A stretch of DNA of 64,000 nucleotides, from positions 62,001-126,000 of the forward strand of contig NZ_FOYI01000001.1 of the NCBI RefSeq assembly GCF_900116005.1, written 5' to 3'. The notes under the pieces are model-generated. The model was not told the DNA's origin. It was given only the letters and a program-made list of their open reading frames with translations, and ran no database searches. The first letter of the stretch is position 1. Every line of letters begins with the position of its first letter. This document shows positions 1 to 9,044 of the stretch, piece by piece. This DNA comes from Poseidonocella sedimentorum (lineage in GTDB: Bacteria > Pseudomonadota > Alphaproteobacteria > Rhodobacterales > Rhodobacteraceae). The position numbers and the translations under genes were made by a program.

Positions 1-888
1 ACGGACGCGCAAGGACGGGGGCGGATCAACATCCTGGCCGCCGACAAGCTCATGGGCGCGCCGCGGCTCTATGCGACGTTCCTGCTCTGGCTGCTGTCGG
101 AGCTGTTCGAGGAGCTGCCCGAGGTGGGCGATCCGGACAAGCCCAAGCTCGTCTTCTTCTTTGACGAGGCGCATCTGCTCTTCGAGGACGCGCCCAAGGC
201 GCTGGTCGACAAGGTCGAGCAGGTCGCGCGGCTCATCCGCTCCAAGGGCGTCGGCGTCTATTTCATCACCCAGAACCCGGCGGACGTGCCCGAGGACATC
301 CTCGGCCAGCTCGGAAACCGGGTCCAGCACGCGCTGCGCGCCTTCACGGCAAAGGACCGCAAGGAGCTGAAGATGGCGGCCGAGACCTACCGCGACAACC
401 CGCGCTTCGAGACCGAGCAGGCCATCCGCGAGGTGGGCGTGGGCGAGGCCGTGACCTCGATGCTTCAGAAGAAGGGCGTGCCCGGGGTGGTGGAACGGAC
501 GCTGATCCGACCGCCCTCATCGAAGCTCGGACCTCTGATCAAGGCCGAACGCGCGGCGCTCATCGCGGCCTCGCCGGTCGCGGGGAAATACGAGACGGCG
601 CTCGACAGCCATTCGGCCTATGAGATCCTCGCCGCGCGCGCCGAAGAGGCCGCGGCGGAGGCGGCCAAGGCCGAGGAGCAGGAAGAGGAGCTGGGGGCTG
701 CGATGCGCGAATACAGCGCCGGGCGGCGGTATACCGGCACCAAGGTGTCGCGCTCCAGCTCGCGGGGGAAATCGGCGACCGAAAGCTTTGGCGCCGCGAT
801 CGGGCAGGTGGTGCTGAAGGAGCTCAAGGGCACGACCGGGAAGCGGATCGTGCGCGGCATCCTCGGCTCGCTCTTCCGCGGGCGGTAA
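1..888 (+). CDS. HerA-like helicase/ATPase (DUF853 type), C-terminal part
   Basis: The frame is open from the first base of the window, so the 5' end of the gene lies outside. The visible 295 residues carry a Walker B-like strand ([10 protein letters not shown], about nt 148-180) followed by a sensor-like [18 protein letters not shown] stretch, as in the HerA/YjgR (DUF853) family of P-loop ATPases. Walker A must be upstream. The tail is Ala/Glu-rich, then basic and Ser-rich. Known for the family: bacterial HerA-like ATPases related to DNA-translocating enzymes; the cellular role of the YjgR branch is not settled. A GC-rich hairpin follows the stop. The family call is good, the exact function unknown. 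Confidence 0.85.
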   Translation, partial: TDAQGRGRINILAADKLMGAPRLYATFLLWLLSELFEELPEVGDPDKPKLVFFFDEAHLLFEDAPKALVDKVEQVARLIRSKGVGVYFITQNPADVPEDILGQLGNRVQHALRAFTAKDRKELKMAAETYRDNPRFETEQAIREVGVGEAVTSMLQKKGVPGVVERTLIRPPSSKLGPLIKAERAALIAASPVAGKYETALDSHSAYEILAARAEEAAAEAAKAEEQEEELGAAMREYSAGRRYTGTKVSRSSSRGKSATESFGAAIGQVVLKELKGTTGKRIVRGILGSLFRGR

Positions 889-925
889 TCACGCGGCGCG
901 CCTGCGGCGCAAGTCTATACAGTCG

Positions 926-947
926 CGCGCGGAGTGACCTCCGCGCG
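926..947 (+). terminator. GC-rich hairpin after the HerA-like gene
   Basis: A perfect 9-bp stem (CGCGCGGAG / CTCCGCGCG) with a TGAC loop lies 37 nt after the stop. There is no T-run, so it is at best a weak or factor-dependent terminator. Confidence 0.35.
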
Positions 948-985
948 GGCCCGGCCCTGGCGCAGCGCCCGGCATGACGCGGGGG

Positions 986-1023
986 TTGCGTTGCGGCTTA
1001 TAAAACCATATAACTAGTTACAT
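986..1023 (+). promoter_or_regulatory. arsR promoter overlapped by a palindromic operator
   Basis: TTGCGT (986-991), a 17-bp spacer and TATAAC (1009-1014) form a good sigma-70-like promoter. The -10 sits inside a near-perfect 16-bp palindrome (1008-1023) with core TAACTAGTTA. This AT-rich island in GC-rich DNA, about 40 nt before the ArsR gene, suits autorepression. The promoter and palindrome are seen; binding by ArsR is inferred. Confidence 0.6.
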
Positions 1024-1064
1024 AGAATCATTGACCGCGCAGCATTTCGCAAGAAGGGGATCGC

Positions 1065-1388
1065 ATGGCAGAGGTGGATTTTCCGGCCGGGTTCGCGGCC
1101 ATGGGCTCGGAGGCGCGGCTCGATGTGCTGCGGCTGCTCGTTCGGGCCGGGCCCGAAGGGCTGAGCGTCGGGGCGCTTGGCGCGCGCTCCGGTATCGCGC
1201 CCTCCACGCTTGCGCATCATCTCAAGGTGCTCGCAGGCGCGGGGCTGATCGTTCAGGAGAAACAGGGCAGAGCGGTGGTCAGCCGCGCCGATTACGGGCG
1301 GCTCGAGGCGTTGGCCGGCTACATCCTTCACAACTGTTGCGCCGATGTGGAGTGCGGGGCCCCGGCGCGGGAGCATACCCATGTCTGA
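1065..1388 (+). CDS. ArsR family winged-helix transcriptional regulator
   Basis: A 107-aa protein with the ArsR/SmtB layout: N-terminal helix with GSEARLDVLRLL, then the recognition helix region (GIAPSTLAHHLKVLAGAGL, about residues 44-62) and a beta wing (VQEKQGRAVVSRADYG). The C-terminus has a CC pair (LHNCCADVEC) plus a further Cys and a His tail, possible metal- or arsenite-sensing thiols. It overlaps the start of the permease gene by 8 nt (ATGTCTGA), so the two are surely co-translated. A palindrome over its own promoter suggests autoregulation. The effector cannot be told from sequence. Confidence 0.9.
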   Translation: MAEVDFPAGFAAMGSEARLDVLRLLVRAGPEGLSVGALGARSGIAPSTLAHHLKVLAGAGLIVQEKQGRAVVSRADYGRLEALAGYILHNCCADVECGAPAREHTHV

Positions 1389-2436
1389 TGCAACGATCCC
1401 CGCCCCCCGCTTCGGCGCGTTACGCGCCGCGCTGCTCTCGCCCTGGGCGCTGATCCTCATCGCGCTGGCCCTCGTGGCGCTGCTGGATGCCGGGCGGTTG
1501 GGCGAGGTGACCGGCGCCGCGCTGGAGGCGCTCTGGGGAACCTTGCCTTATATCGTGGGTGCGGTGCTCCTTCTGGCGTATCTGCGGGCCAGCGGCGCGG
1601 AGGTCATGGTTGCCGCGGCATTCAAAGGGCGCGAGACGCGGATGATCGTTTTTGCCGCGCTGCTCGGCGGCCTGGCGCCGTTTTGTTCCTGCGAAGTCAT
1701 CCCCTTCATCGCCGGGCTCCTCGCCCTCGGCGCGCCGCTGTCGGCGGTCATGGCCTTCTGGCTCTCTTCGCCGCTCATCGATCCGCCGACCTTGCTCATC
1801 ACGGCCGCCGCCCTCGGCTGGCCCTTCGCGCTGGCCAAGGCGGCGGCGGCGGTGCTGCTCGGGCTGGGTGGCGGGTTTGCGATGCGGGGGCTTGTCCGGA
1901 GCGGCGCCTTCCCGGATGCGCTGCGCGCAAGCGTACCGAAAGCGAGCTGTTGCGGGGCCAGCAGCTGCGGGCCGGAGGACCCGGCCACCGCGCGCGCACA
2001 GTGGCGCTTCTGGACCGAACCCGCCCGGCGCGAAACCTTCCGCCACGAGGCGATCACCAACGGGCTCTTCCTGCTCAAATGGTTGGCCTTCGCCTATGTT
2101 CTTCAGGCGCTGCTGATCACCTATGTGCCGTCCGATACGATCGGCGGGCTGGTTGGCGGCGATGGCATCGTGCCGGTGATCATGGCCGCGCTGGTGGGCA
2201 TGCCCGCCTATCTCAACTCCTACGTCGCGCCGCCGCTGGTGGCGGGGTTTGTCGAACAGGGGATGAGCGCGGGCGCGGCGATGGCCTTCATGATCGCGGG
2301 CGCGGTGAGCTGCATCCCGGCGATGACGGCGATCTGGTCGCTGGTGCGCCCGCCGGTCTTTGCGGCCTACCTCGGGCTCGGGCTCGCGGGGGCGATCCTG
2401 CTGGGGCTGATCGCCGGGGCATTGCCAATCGTGTGA
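1381..2436 (+). CDS. ArsP_1/DUF318 family permease (COG0701)
   Basis: A 351-aa polytopic membrane protein. The start at 1381 overlaps the ArsR stop; an earlier in-frame ATG at 1345 would only add residues encoded inside arsR. It has the family signature FCSCEVIPFIAGLL in an early membrane segment and the repeated layout of COG0701 permeases. The central cytoplasmic loop holds a Cys cluster (SCCGASSCGPED). Known for the family: some members (ArsP) export organoarsenicals, others are uncharacterised. The ArsR partner and cysteines suggest metalloid or thiol-reactive substrates, but this is inference. Confidence 0.85.
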   Translation: MSDATIPAPRFGALRAALLSPWALILIALALVALLDAGRLGEVTGAALEALWGTLPYIVGAVLLLAYLRASGAEVMVAAAFKGRETRMIVFAALLGGLAPFCSCEVIPFIAGLLALGAPLSAVMAFWLSSPLIDPPTLLITAAALGWPFALAKAAAAVLLGLGGGFAMRGLVRSGAFPDALRASVPKASCCGASSCGPEDPATARAQWRFWTEPARRETFRHEAITNGLFLLKWLAFAYVLQALLITYVPSDTIGGLVGGDGIVPVIMAALVGMPAYLNSYVAPPLVAGFVEQGMSAGAAMAFMIAGAVSCIPAMTAIWSLVRPPVFAAYLGLGLAGAILLGLIAGALPIV

Positions 2437-2444
2437 CCTGCGGA

Positions 2445-2465
2445 CCGGGGCCGCTTGGGCCCCGG
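2445..2465. terminator. Hairpin between convergent permease and M20 peptidase genes
   Basis: An 8-bp perfect stem CCGGGGCC / GGCCCCGG with loop GCTTG lies between two convergent genes. There is no T-run on either side. Confidence 0.4.
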
Positions 2466-2481
2466 CGCTTGCCTCGGCGGG

Positions 2482-3852
2482 TTACTTCGAGACGGCGTCG
2501 AGGATGCGGGCCCAGCTGCGGATGCCCTTGTGGAAGCTCTCCAGATCGTATTTCTCGTTGGGCGAGTGGATCTGGTCGTCATCCTTGCCGAACCCGATCA
2601 GCATCGAATCCATGCCCAACAGCTTTTTGAAATGCCCCGCGATCGGGATCGACCCGCCGCAGCCGGCGAAGGCCGCCGGGGTCTGCCACTCTTCGGCCAG
2701 AGCGCCGCGCGCGGCCTCGAACGCCGGGTGATCGGTCGCCATGTGCGAGGCCTGCGAGGCGCCGTGATCGTGGAACTCCACGGTGCAATCGGCCGGCAGG
2801 GCGGCGCGGATCTGGGCGCGGAAGGCCTCGCGGATTGCGGCCGGATCCTGTGTGCCCACCAAACGGAACGAGACCTTGGCGCGCGCCTCGGCGGGCAGGA
2901 CGGTCTTGAACCCTTCGCCGGTGTAGCCGCCGACGATGCCGTTGATCTCGCAGGTGGGGCGCGACCAGATCATCTCCAGCGCGCTGCGCCCGGCCTCGCC
3001 CGCGGGCTCCGAAAGCCCCACGCCGCCGAGGAAACCCGCCGCATCGAAATTCAGCGCGTCCCACTGGGCCGCAAGCTCGGGCGACAATTCGGGAACCCCG
3101 TCGTAAAACCCGGGCACGGTCACACGGCCCTCATCGTCGTGCAGGCCGGCGAGCGCGCGGGTGAGCACGCGGATCGGGTTGATCGACGGGCCGCCATACA
3201 TGCCCGAGTGCAGGTCCTTGTCGGGGCCGCGGATGACGATCTCCTCGCCCAGAAGCCCGCGCAGCATGGTGATGATCGCGGGCGCGCGGCTCTCGAAGAG
3301 CCCGGTGTCGCAGATCAGCGCGAGATCGGCCCGAAGCTCCTCGGCGTTTTCCTCAAGGAAGGGCACCAGCGACGGCGAGCCGGATTCCTCTTCGCCCTCG
3401 AACAGGAAGGTGATCCGGCAGGGCAGGGACCCATGCTTCGCCGCCCAGGCGCGGCACGCTTCGACGAAGGTCATGAGCTGGCCCTTGTCATCGGAGGCGC
3501 CGCGCCCGCGGATCACCTTGCCCGCTGGCGTCTCCTCCAGCGCCGGATCGAAGGGATCGCGATCCCACAACTCCAGCGGATCGACCGGCTGCACATCATA
3601 GTGGCCATAAAACAGCAGGTGCGGGCCCTCGCCCGACACATGGCCCACGACCATCGGATGGCCCGGCGTCGCGCGCTTTTCCGCCGCGATCCCGAATGAG
3701 GCAAGGTCGGCCACGAGCCAGTCCGCCGCGCTCTGGCAGGCCTCGGCATAGGCCGGATCGGTCGAGATCGAAGGGATCCGCAAAAGCGCCATCAACCGCT
3801 CAAGGCTTTCGGGCAGGGTGTCGTCGATCCGGGCCAAAACCGCATCCAGCAT
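2482..3852 (-). CDS. M20/M25/M40 family metallopeptidase (dipeptidase type)
   Basis: A 456-aa cytosolic zinc peptidase. Metal-site motifs are visible: GHYDVQP (about residues 83-89), a GASDDKGQ bridging-Asp motif, and EGEEESGS with the catalytic Glu; the dimerisation domain follows with GGPSINPIRVL. The start was set at 3852 because GGAG sits 6 nt upstream; an adjacent ATG at 3855 is possible, and the frame runs further upstream without a ribosome site. The family hydrolyses dipeptides or N-acyl amino acids; the substrate is not predictable here. It runs divergently from hemA. Confidence 0.9.
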   Translation of the reverse strand: MLDAVLARIDDTLPESLERLMALLRIPSISTDPAYAEACQSAADWLVADLASFGIAAEKRATPGHPMVVGHVSGEGPHLLFYGHYDVQPVDPLELWDRDPFDPALEETPAGKVIRGRGASDDKGQLMTFVEACRAWAAKHGSLPCRITFLFEGEEESGSPSLVPFLEENAEELRADLALICDTGLFESRAPAIITMLRGLLGEEIVIRGPDKDLHSGMYGGPSINPIRVLTRALAGLHDDEGRVTVPGFYDGVPELSPELAAQWDALNFDAAGFLGGVGLSEPAGEAGRSALEMIWSRPTCEINGIVGGYTGEGFKTVLPAEARAKVSFRLVGTQDPAAIREAFRAQIRAALPADCTVEFHDHGASQASHMATDHPAFEAARGALAEEWQTPAAFAGCGGSIPIAGHFKKLLGMDSMLIGFGKDDDQIHSPNEKYDLESFHKGIRSWARILDAVSK

Positions 3853-4128
3853 CATCGTCTCCGTTCTTTTGGGGGCATTTGAGGGCATTTTCGGGGCCAA
3901 GCCTATCAGGCGCAGGGCCACTGTCCAGCAGTTGTCCAGCGCTCAAAGCAGACATAAAGGCGCGCCGAGGCCGCGCGCCTGCGCGACATTCTGTAGCCGT
4001 CCGGCGGGGCGCGTTTTACTTTACAATCATTCAAAACGCTGAAAAAAGAGCCGGACCAAGCCGGCCTTGCCGGAGGCGGCGGGGATCCGGGGCTATGGCC
4101 GGATCTCGCCAGAGGAAGGAAGATACCG

Positions 4129-5352
4129 TTGGACTACAGCCGCGCGTTCGATGACGCTCTCGCCAAGTTGCACGACGAAGGTCGCTACCGCACGTTTTTC
4201 GACATCGAGCGGCGCAAGGGCCAGTTCCCCCACGCGACTTGGGTCCGCCCCGATGGGGAAGAGCGCGAGATCGCAGTCTGGTGCGGCAACGATTACCTCG
4301 GGATGGGGCAGCACCCGGTTGTCCTGAAGGCCATGCACGAGGCGCTTGACGCCACCGGCGCGGGCTCTGGCGGGACGCGCAACATCTCCGGCACCACGGT
4401 CTATCACAAGCGGCTCGAGGCCGAGCTTGCCGATCTGCACGGCAAGGAGGCGGCGCTGCTGTTCACCTCCGCCTATATCGCCAATGACGCGACGCTCTCG
4501 ACGCTCGCCAGACTCCTGCCCGGGCTGATCATCTATTCCGACGCGCTCAACCATGCATCGATGATCGAGGGCATCCGCCGCAACGGCGGGGAAAAGAGGA
4601 TCTTCCGGCACAACGATCTCGATCACCTGCGCGCGCTTCTGGAAGCCGACGACCCGGACGCGCCCAAGCTCATCGCCTTCGAATCGATCTATTCGATGGA
4701 CGGGGATTTCGCGCCGATCGCGGCGATCCTCGATCTGGCGGATGAGTTCAACGCGATGAGCTACATCGACGAGGTCCACGCGGTGGGCATGTACGGCCCG
4801 CGCGGCGGCGGCGTGGCCGAGCGCGACGGGTTGATGGGGCGTATCGACATCATCAACGGCACGCTGGCCAAGGCCTATGGCGTCATGGGCGGCTACATCG
4901 CGGCGTCCGAGCGGATCTGCGACGCGATTCGCTCCTATGCGCCGGGCTTCATCTTCACCACCTCGCTGCCCCCTGCCGTTGCGGCGGGCGCGGCGGCGTC
5001 GGTGGCCCATCTCAAGGCCGATCAGACCCTGCGCGATCTGCATCAGGAGCGCGCGCGCGTGCTCAAGATGCGCCTGAAGGGCATGGGCCTGCCGATCATC
5101 GATCATGGCAGCCACATCGTCCCGGTGATCGTCGGCAACCCGGTGCACACCAAGATGCTCTCGGACATGCTGCTCGAAGACCACGGGATCTACGCCCAGC
5201 CGATCAACTTCCCCACGGTTCCCCGCGGGACCGAGCGGCTGCGGTTCACGCCCTCGCCGGTGCACGGTCCGGGCGAGATGGACCGGCTTGTGCGCGCGAT
5301 GGACGCGCTTTGGTCGCATTGTGCGCTGAATCGTGCCGAACTTTCGGCGTAA
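4129..5352 (+). CDS. hemA: 5-aminolevulinate synthase
   Basis: Condenses glycine with succinyl-CoA to 5-aminolevulinate, the first step of the C4 route to haem, cobalamin and any bacteriochlorophyll; PLP-dependent, cytosolic. At 407 aa it has the length of Rhodobacter HemA. Visible: [24 protein letters not shown], the [15 protein letters not shown] cofactor region, and the PLP lysine in [10 protein letters not shown] at residue 248. The start is TTG (GAGGAAGGA lies upstream), giving MDYSRAFD, which fits family N-termini. The 276-bp gap before it shared with the divergent peptidase gene shows no clear Fnr box. Expression would matter for the cobS/cobT pathway also in the window. Confidence 0.97.
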   Translation: MDYSRAFDDALAKLHDEGRYRTFFDIERRKGQFPHATWVRPDGEEREIAVWCGNDYLGMGQHPVVLKAMHEALDATGAGSGGTRNISGTTVYHKRLEAELADLHGKEAALLFTSAYIANDATLSTLARLLPGLIIYSDALNHASMIEGIRRNGGEKRIFRHNDLDHLRALLEADDPDAPKLIAFESIYSMDGDFAPIAAILDLADEFNAMSYIDEVHAVGMYGPRGGGVAERDGLMGRIDIINGTLAKAYGVMGGYIAASERICDAIRSYAPGFIFTTSLPPAVAAGAAASVAHLKADQTLRDLHQERARVLKMRLKGMGLPIIDHGSHIVPVIVGNPVHTKMLSDMLLEDHGIYAQPINFPTVPRGTERLRFTPSPVHGPGEMDRLVRAMDALWSHCALNRAELSA

Positions 5353-5468
5353 TTCATTGAGCGACTGTTAATAGTCGGGCGATATGCTAACACTGCCGTA
5401 ATAAAGATGGTCGGGCGAGTCGTGGAAAGACAGCCCGGGGGACGCCATCCAACGAGAGGGCAGTGCGC

Positions 5469-6725
5469 ATGATCCTGCGCCGAGGCACGGAGACACCTCT
5501 GGAGGAGCCGTCGACACCCAAGGGGTTTGACGATTTCGACTTGCGACTGGGCGATTCGATGCGCGGCGAACGCGCCACGCTCGGAAAATCGCTGCTCGAC
5601 GTCCAGAGAGAGCTCAAGATCAAGGCCGCCTATATCGCGGCCATCGAAAACTCCGATCCATCCGCGTTCGACACGCCCGGGTTCATCGCCGGCTACGTCC
5701 GCTCCTATGCGCGCTATCTCGGCATGGACGCGGAAAAGGTGTTTCAACAATTCTGCGAAGAAAGCGGCTTCTCGGTGGCCCATGGCATGGCGCCCGAGGC
5801 CTCCTCGCGTCGCGCCGGGCCCGACGGCACGCGCGCCCCGCGCCGGCAAGTCGCACAGCGCGATGTCTTTACCGCCCCGAGCACCCCCTTCACCCCTCAG
5901 GAAGATCGCTTCCTGTCAGGGATCGCCCCCGGTGCGGTCGGCTCCTCGCTGGCGCTGGTGGCGGTGATTGGCCTTCTGGGTTTCGGCGGCTGGACCGTGT
6001 TGAAAGAAGTGCAGCGCGTGCGCATCGCGCCGGTCGATCAGGCGCCGGTCGTGGTCTCCGATCTCGATCCGCTCACGCCCGCCCGCGCCCCCTCTGCCCA
6101 GAGCGCCGCCGATGGCGTGGCCCGGGCCGAGGCGCCGACGCTCGATGCGCTCGACCGGCTCTACCGCCCGCAGGCGCTGGATGTGCCCGTTCTGGTAAAG
6201 CGCGACGCGCCAATCTCGACGCTCAACCCCAATGAACACGGGGCCTTCGCGGACATGGCCATCGCGGCGGATGCGGCCGAACGCGCCGCCGAAGCGGCTG
6301 AGGCCGAGACGCTGGAACTGGCCGCGATGCTCGATGGCATCGGCGCTCAGGTCGCCGGTCAATCGCCGGGGCCGCAGGTTCTCGCCGAAACGCCGCCCGA
6401 TGTTGTCCTGCTGGCCGTTCGCCCGGTCTGGGTCCGGGTGCGCGCGGTGGATGGCAGCGTGATTTTCGAGAAGATCCTCGACGCGGGTGAGGAATTCATC
6501 CTGCCCCAGACCGAAGAAGCGCCGACGCTGCGCGCGGGCAATTCCGGATCGCTCTTCTTCAAGGTCGCGGGCGAGGTTTATGGTCCGGCCGGGGCGGGCA
6601 CGTCGGTGGCCAAGAACGTGGCGCTCTCGGTTGAGGCGCTGCGCGAGAGCTACCAGGTCGCCGATCTGAGCGCCGATCCGGCGCTGGAGCAATTCACCAC
6701 CGTGGCCGAGGCCGGGACGGACTAG
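5469..6725 (+). CDS. RodZ-like helix-turn-helix membrane protein (DUF4115)
   Basis: A 418-aa protein. An N-terminal Xre-type HTH (about residues 25-90: LGKSLLDVQRELKIKAAYIAAIE, split here as LGKSLLDVQR and the following helices) ends in YVRSYARYLGMD. One transmembrane helix (SLALVAVIGLLGFGGW) lies near residue 160, followed by a long Ala/Pro-rich linker and a C-terminal DUF4115-like beta domain (VWVRVRAVDGSVIFEKIL). This is the layout of RodZ, which links MreB to the membrane in rod-shaped cells. ATG 5469 was preferred to GTG 5463 for spacing from GAGAGGG. Role in cell shape is inferred from architecture. Confidence 0.8.
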   Translation: MILRRGTETPLEEPSTPKGFDDFDLRLGDSMRGERATLGKSLLDVQRELKIKAAYIAAIENSDPSAFDTPGFIAGYVRSYARYLGMDAEKVFQQFCEESGFSVAHGMAPEASSRRAGPDGTRAPRRQVAQRDVFTAPSTPFTPQEDRFLSGIAPGAVGSSLALVAVIGLLGFGGWTVLKEVQRVRIAPVDQAPVVVSDLDPLTPARAPSAQSAADGVARAEAPTLDALDRLYRPQALDVPVLVKRDAPISTLNPNEHGAFADMAIAADAAERAAEAAEAETLELAAMLDGIGAQVAGQSPGPQVLAETPPDVVLLAVRPVWVRVRAVDGSVIFEKILDAGEEFILPQTEEAPTLRAGNSGSLFFKVAGEVYGPAGAGTSVAKNVALSVEALRESYQVADLSADPALEQFTTVAEAGTD

Positions 6726-6782
6726 TGCTCCGGGCGCCGAGGCGCCGCTGTATCACTCTTCATCATCTTGACCGAAGCCGGA

Positions 6783-6808
6783 TCGCGGCGCGGTTTTGTC
6801 CGCCGCGA
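6783..6808. terminator. Hairpin between convergent RodZ-like and dsbA-like genes
   Basis: Arms TCGCGGCG and CGCCGCGA enclose a T-rich 10-nt loop. It lies between convergent genes and may end transcription from one or both sides; no distal T-run. Confidence 0.35.
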
Positions 6809-6819
6809 CCCGTTGTTCC

Positions 6820-7575
6820 TCAGCCGTCCTCGCGCAGGTCCGCGACGATCCCGCGCATCGCATCAAGCGGGACATAGCCGCGCAGCAGCTCGTCGCCGAT
6901 CACGAAGGTGGGCGTTCCGTTGATCTGCATCGCGCCCGCCAGCGCGCGGTTTTCGGAGATGATCCGATCGATCTCCGGGTTCTCCATCGCGGACAAGATC
7001 GCCTTTCCATCCAGGTCGAGCGATTTGGCGAGCTGGAGCAGGACCTTCTCGCCCGGCGCGGGTTTGAGCCCGATGAGCGCGTCCTGCACCGCGCCGTACG
7101 CCGCGTCGCCCTCGACCATCCGGGTGGCCAGCGCGAAGCGCGACGAGACGGTGGAAGCATCGCCGAGGATCGGGAATTCCTTCAGCAGGAAGCGGATGTT
7201 GCCGTCCGACGAGACCAGCTCCTTGACGTCGTCATGGGCCCGCCGGCAGTAGCCGCAGCGGTAGTCGACGAATTCCACCATGGTGATATCGCCGTCGGGG
7301 TTGCCGCCGACCCACTGGCCCGGCGTCTCGAAGAGTGCGGCGGCGTTGTCTGCCACAAGGCTCTCATCAGCGCGGGCCGTTTCGGCGGCCTGACGCTCTT
7401 CGAGCACGCCGATCGCCTCCATCAGCACTTCGGGGTTGTCGAGCAGGTAGGCGCGGATTTCCGCGCGGAAGGCACCGCGCTCGGCCTCGGACATGGCGGC
7501 GATGTCGAAGGCCCCGGCGGGCGCGGCGAGCGCGCTGCTGGCAAGCAGGGCGAGGAGGGCGAGCGGGCGGGTCAT
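6820..7575 (-). CDS. DsbA family periplasmic thiol oxidoreductase
   Basis: A 251-aa exported protein with a signal peptide (MTRPLALLALLASSALAAPA). The thioredoxin-fold active site is RCGYCRRAHDD, a CxxC motif, with the cis-Pro motif NGTPTFVIGDE near the C-terminus; an N-terminal helical domain precedes the fold, as in the DsbA/BdbD/Com1 group. The start at 7575 has AGAGGA 6 nt upstream; the longer frame to 7662 would run into the upstream protease gene without a ribosome site. It probably oxidises or isomerises envelope proteins. It lies downstream of, and in the same direction as, the M48 protease gene, 83 bp away. Confidence 0.9.
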   Translation of the reverse strand: MTRPLALLALLASSALAAPAGAFDIAAMSEAERGAFRAEIRAYLLDNPEVLMEAIGVLEERQAAETARADESLVADNAAALFETPGQWVGGNPDGDITMVEFVDYRCGYCRRAHDDVKELVSSDGNIRFLLKEFPILGDASTVSSRFALATRMVEGDAAYGAVQDALIGLKPAPGEKVLLQLAKSLDLDGKAILSAMENPEIDRIISENRALAGAMQINGTPTFVIGDELLRGYVPLDAMRGIVADLREDG

Positions 7576-7658
7576 GGCGTGTCCTCTCTTGGGGTGGCCG
7601 GTCTTTGAGCGGCAGGTCGTGGGCTCGGGGTTCGTGCGGTGGTCAGGCGCGAGCGGGG

Positions 7659-8990
7659 TCATGATTTGCCCGCCGCGCGCAGGATGTCATCTGCGCGGAT
7701 ACGGGCCGGGGAGCCGTTTGGCAACTGCCCCGCTGCGCGGCGGGCGTGAATGGCGGCATCGTCGAACCGGCCCAGAAGGGCATAGCGCTCGGCGACGGCG
7801 AGCGAGGCCATGGCGGGCCGGCCGGCGCGGGCATAGGCCTGGCCGAGATCGCGCAGGATGGAGGGCGAGGCCGCATCCCGCGCGCGCGCCTTTTCCAGAA
7901 CGCGCAGCGCCCGGACGTTGCCATCGGCGTTGTCGAGCGCGAGCAGGGCGCGGCCATAGGCGCCGAGGATGAGCGGATCGCTCGGCCGCATATCGACCGC
8001 GCGGGCATAGGCGGCAACGGCCTCGGCGGGGCGGCGGCTTTCGAGCAGGATCTGCCCCTGCAGCTCGCGCAGGAACGCGTCATCGGGCCGCTGGGCGACC
8101 GCGGCCGCGATGGTCTTGGTCGCGCGGGCTGCATCGGGTTTTCGGTGATAGGCGATGGCCTCGCGCATGAGCTTGATGTCGGGCGTGGCGCTGGCATCCA
8201 GGCGGCGCAGCGTCCAGTCCGGCGCGCGGATGAAGGCCGAGAGCTTCCCTTGCGCCCGGGCGAACCAGTAGGCTGCGGTGGGATCGCCCCCGGTCTTGGG
8301 CTTGTAGCCGGCGGCATAGGCCTGCATCGCGCGGTAGCGGTCGTTGGTCAGCGGGTGGGTTCGGTTGTAGGGATCCTGACGCGAGACCGAGAGCGCCTCC
8401 TGCCCGCGGAAGATGTCGAGGATCTCCACGGCGGCGTGAGGATCGACTCCGGCGGCGGCGAGGTAGCGCGCGCCGGACTGGTCGGCGGCGGCCTCCTCGG
8501 CGCGGGTGTGGGCGAAGAAGACGCGCTGCGCGCTGCTCGCTGTCCCGGCGGCGAGCCCGCCCGCGAGCTGCCCTTCGCCGGCCACGGCGGCGGCGGCGGA
8601 GAGCATCAGCCCCAGAAGGGACACGTTGCGCGCGTTGCGGGCGTTGGCCATGCGCCGCGCGATATGGCTATTTGCGATATGGGCCGCCTCATGGGCGATG
8701 ACGGCCTGAAGCTGGTCCGCGCTCTCGGCCTTGAGGATGAGGCCCGAGTGGATGAAGATATGCGCGCTGTCTGCGACGAAGGCATTGAGCTTGCTGTCGT
8801 TGATCACGAGGATGCGCACGCGGGCCGGGCTGAGCCCCGCTGCCGTGAGGATCGGGGCCGCGAGGCGCGCGAGGCTGTGCTCGATATCGGGATCGCGGAT
8901 GAGCCCGGCGCGGGCGGGCAGGGCCGTGAGCGTCAACAGCAGCAGCGCCAGCGCGAGGAGCGCGGCGCGAGGGGCGGGCAGAGCGGGCAT
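7659..8990 (-). CDS. M48 family metalloprotease with TPR region (BepA/YfgC-like)
   Basis: About 443 aa. Signal peptide (PAPRAALLALALLLLTLTAL), then an M48 domain with HEAAH in AVIAHEAAHIANSHIARRM and the third zinc-ligand region EEAAADQSGARYL. The C-terminal half has TPR-like repeats (for example AEAVAAYARAVDMRPSDPLI). In E. coli, BepA (YfgC) is a periplasmic chaperone-protease for outer-membrane protein assembly; a like role is inferred. Start is uncertain: ATG at 9032, 9008, 9005 or 8990 are all in frame and none has a clear ribosome site; 8990 gives the most compact signal peptide and leaves room for the divergent aminotransferase promoter. Confidence 0.88.
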   Translation of the reverse strand: MPALPAPRAALLALALLLLTLTALPARAGLIRDPDIEHSLARLAAPILTAAGLSPARVRILVINDSKLNAFVADSAHIFIHSGLILKAESADQLQAVIAHEAAHIANSHIARRMANARNARNVSLLGLMLSAAAAVAGEGQLAGGLAAGTASSAQRVFFAHTRAEEAAADQSGARYLAAAGVDPHAAVEILDIFRGQEALSVSRQDPYNRTHPLTNDRYRAMQAYAAGYKPKTGGDPTAAYWFARAQGKLSAFIRAPDWTLRRLDASATPDIKLMREAIAYHRKPDAARATKTIAAAVAQRPDDAFLRELQGQILLESRRPAEAVAAYARAVDMRPSDPLILGAYGRALLALDNADGNVRALRVLEKARARDAASPSILRDLGQAYARAGRPAMASLAVAERYALLGRFDDAAIHARRAAGQLPNGSPARIRADDILRAAGKS

Positions 8991-9044
8991 TGACCCGGCG
9001 GGCATCATTCGAGACAACATCGCGCAAACCATACTGAGGCAGGC

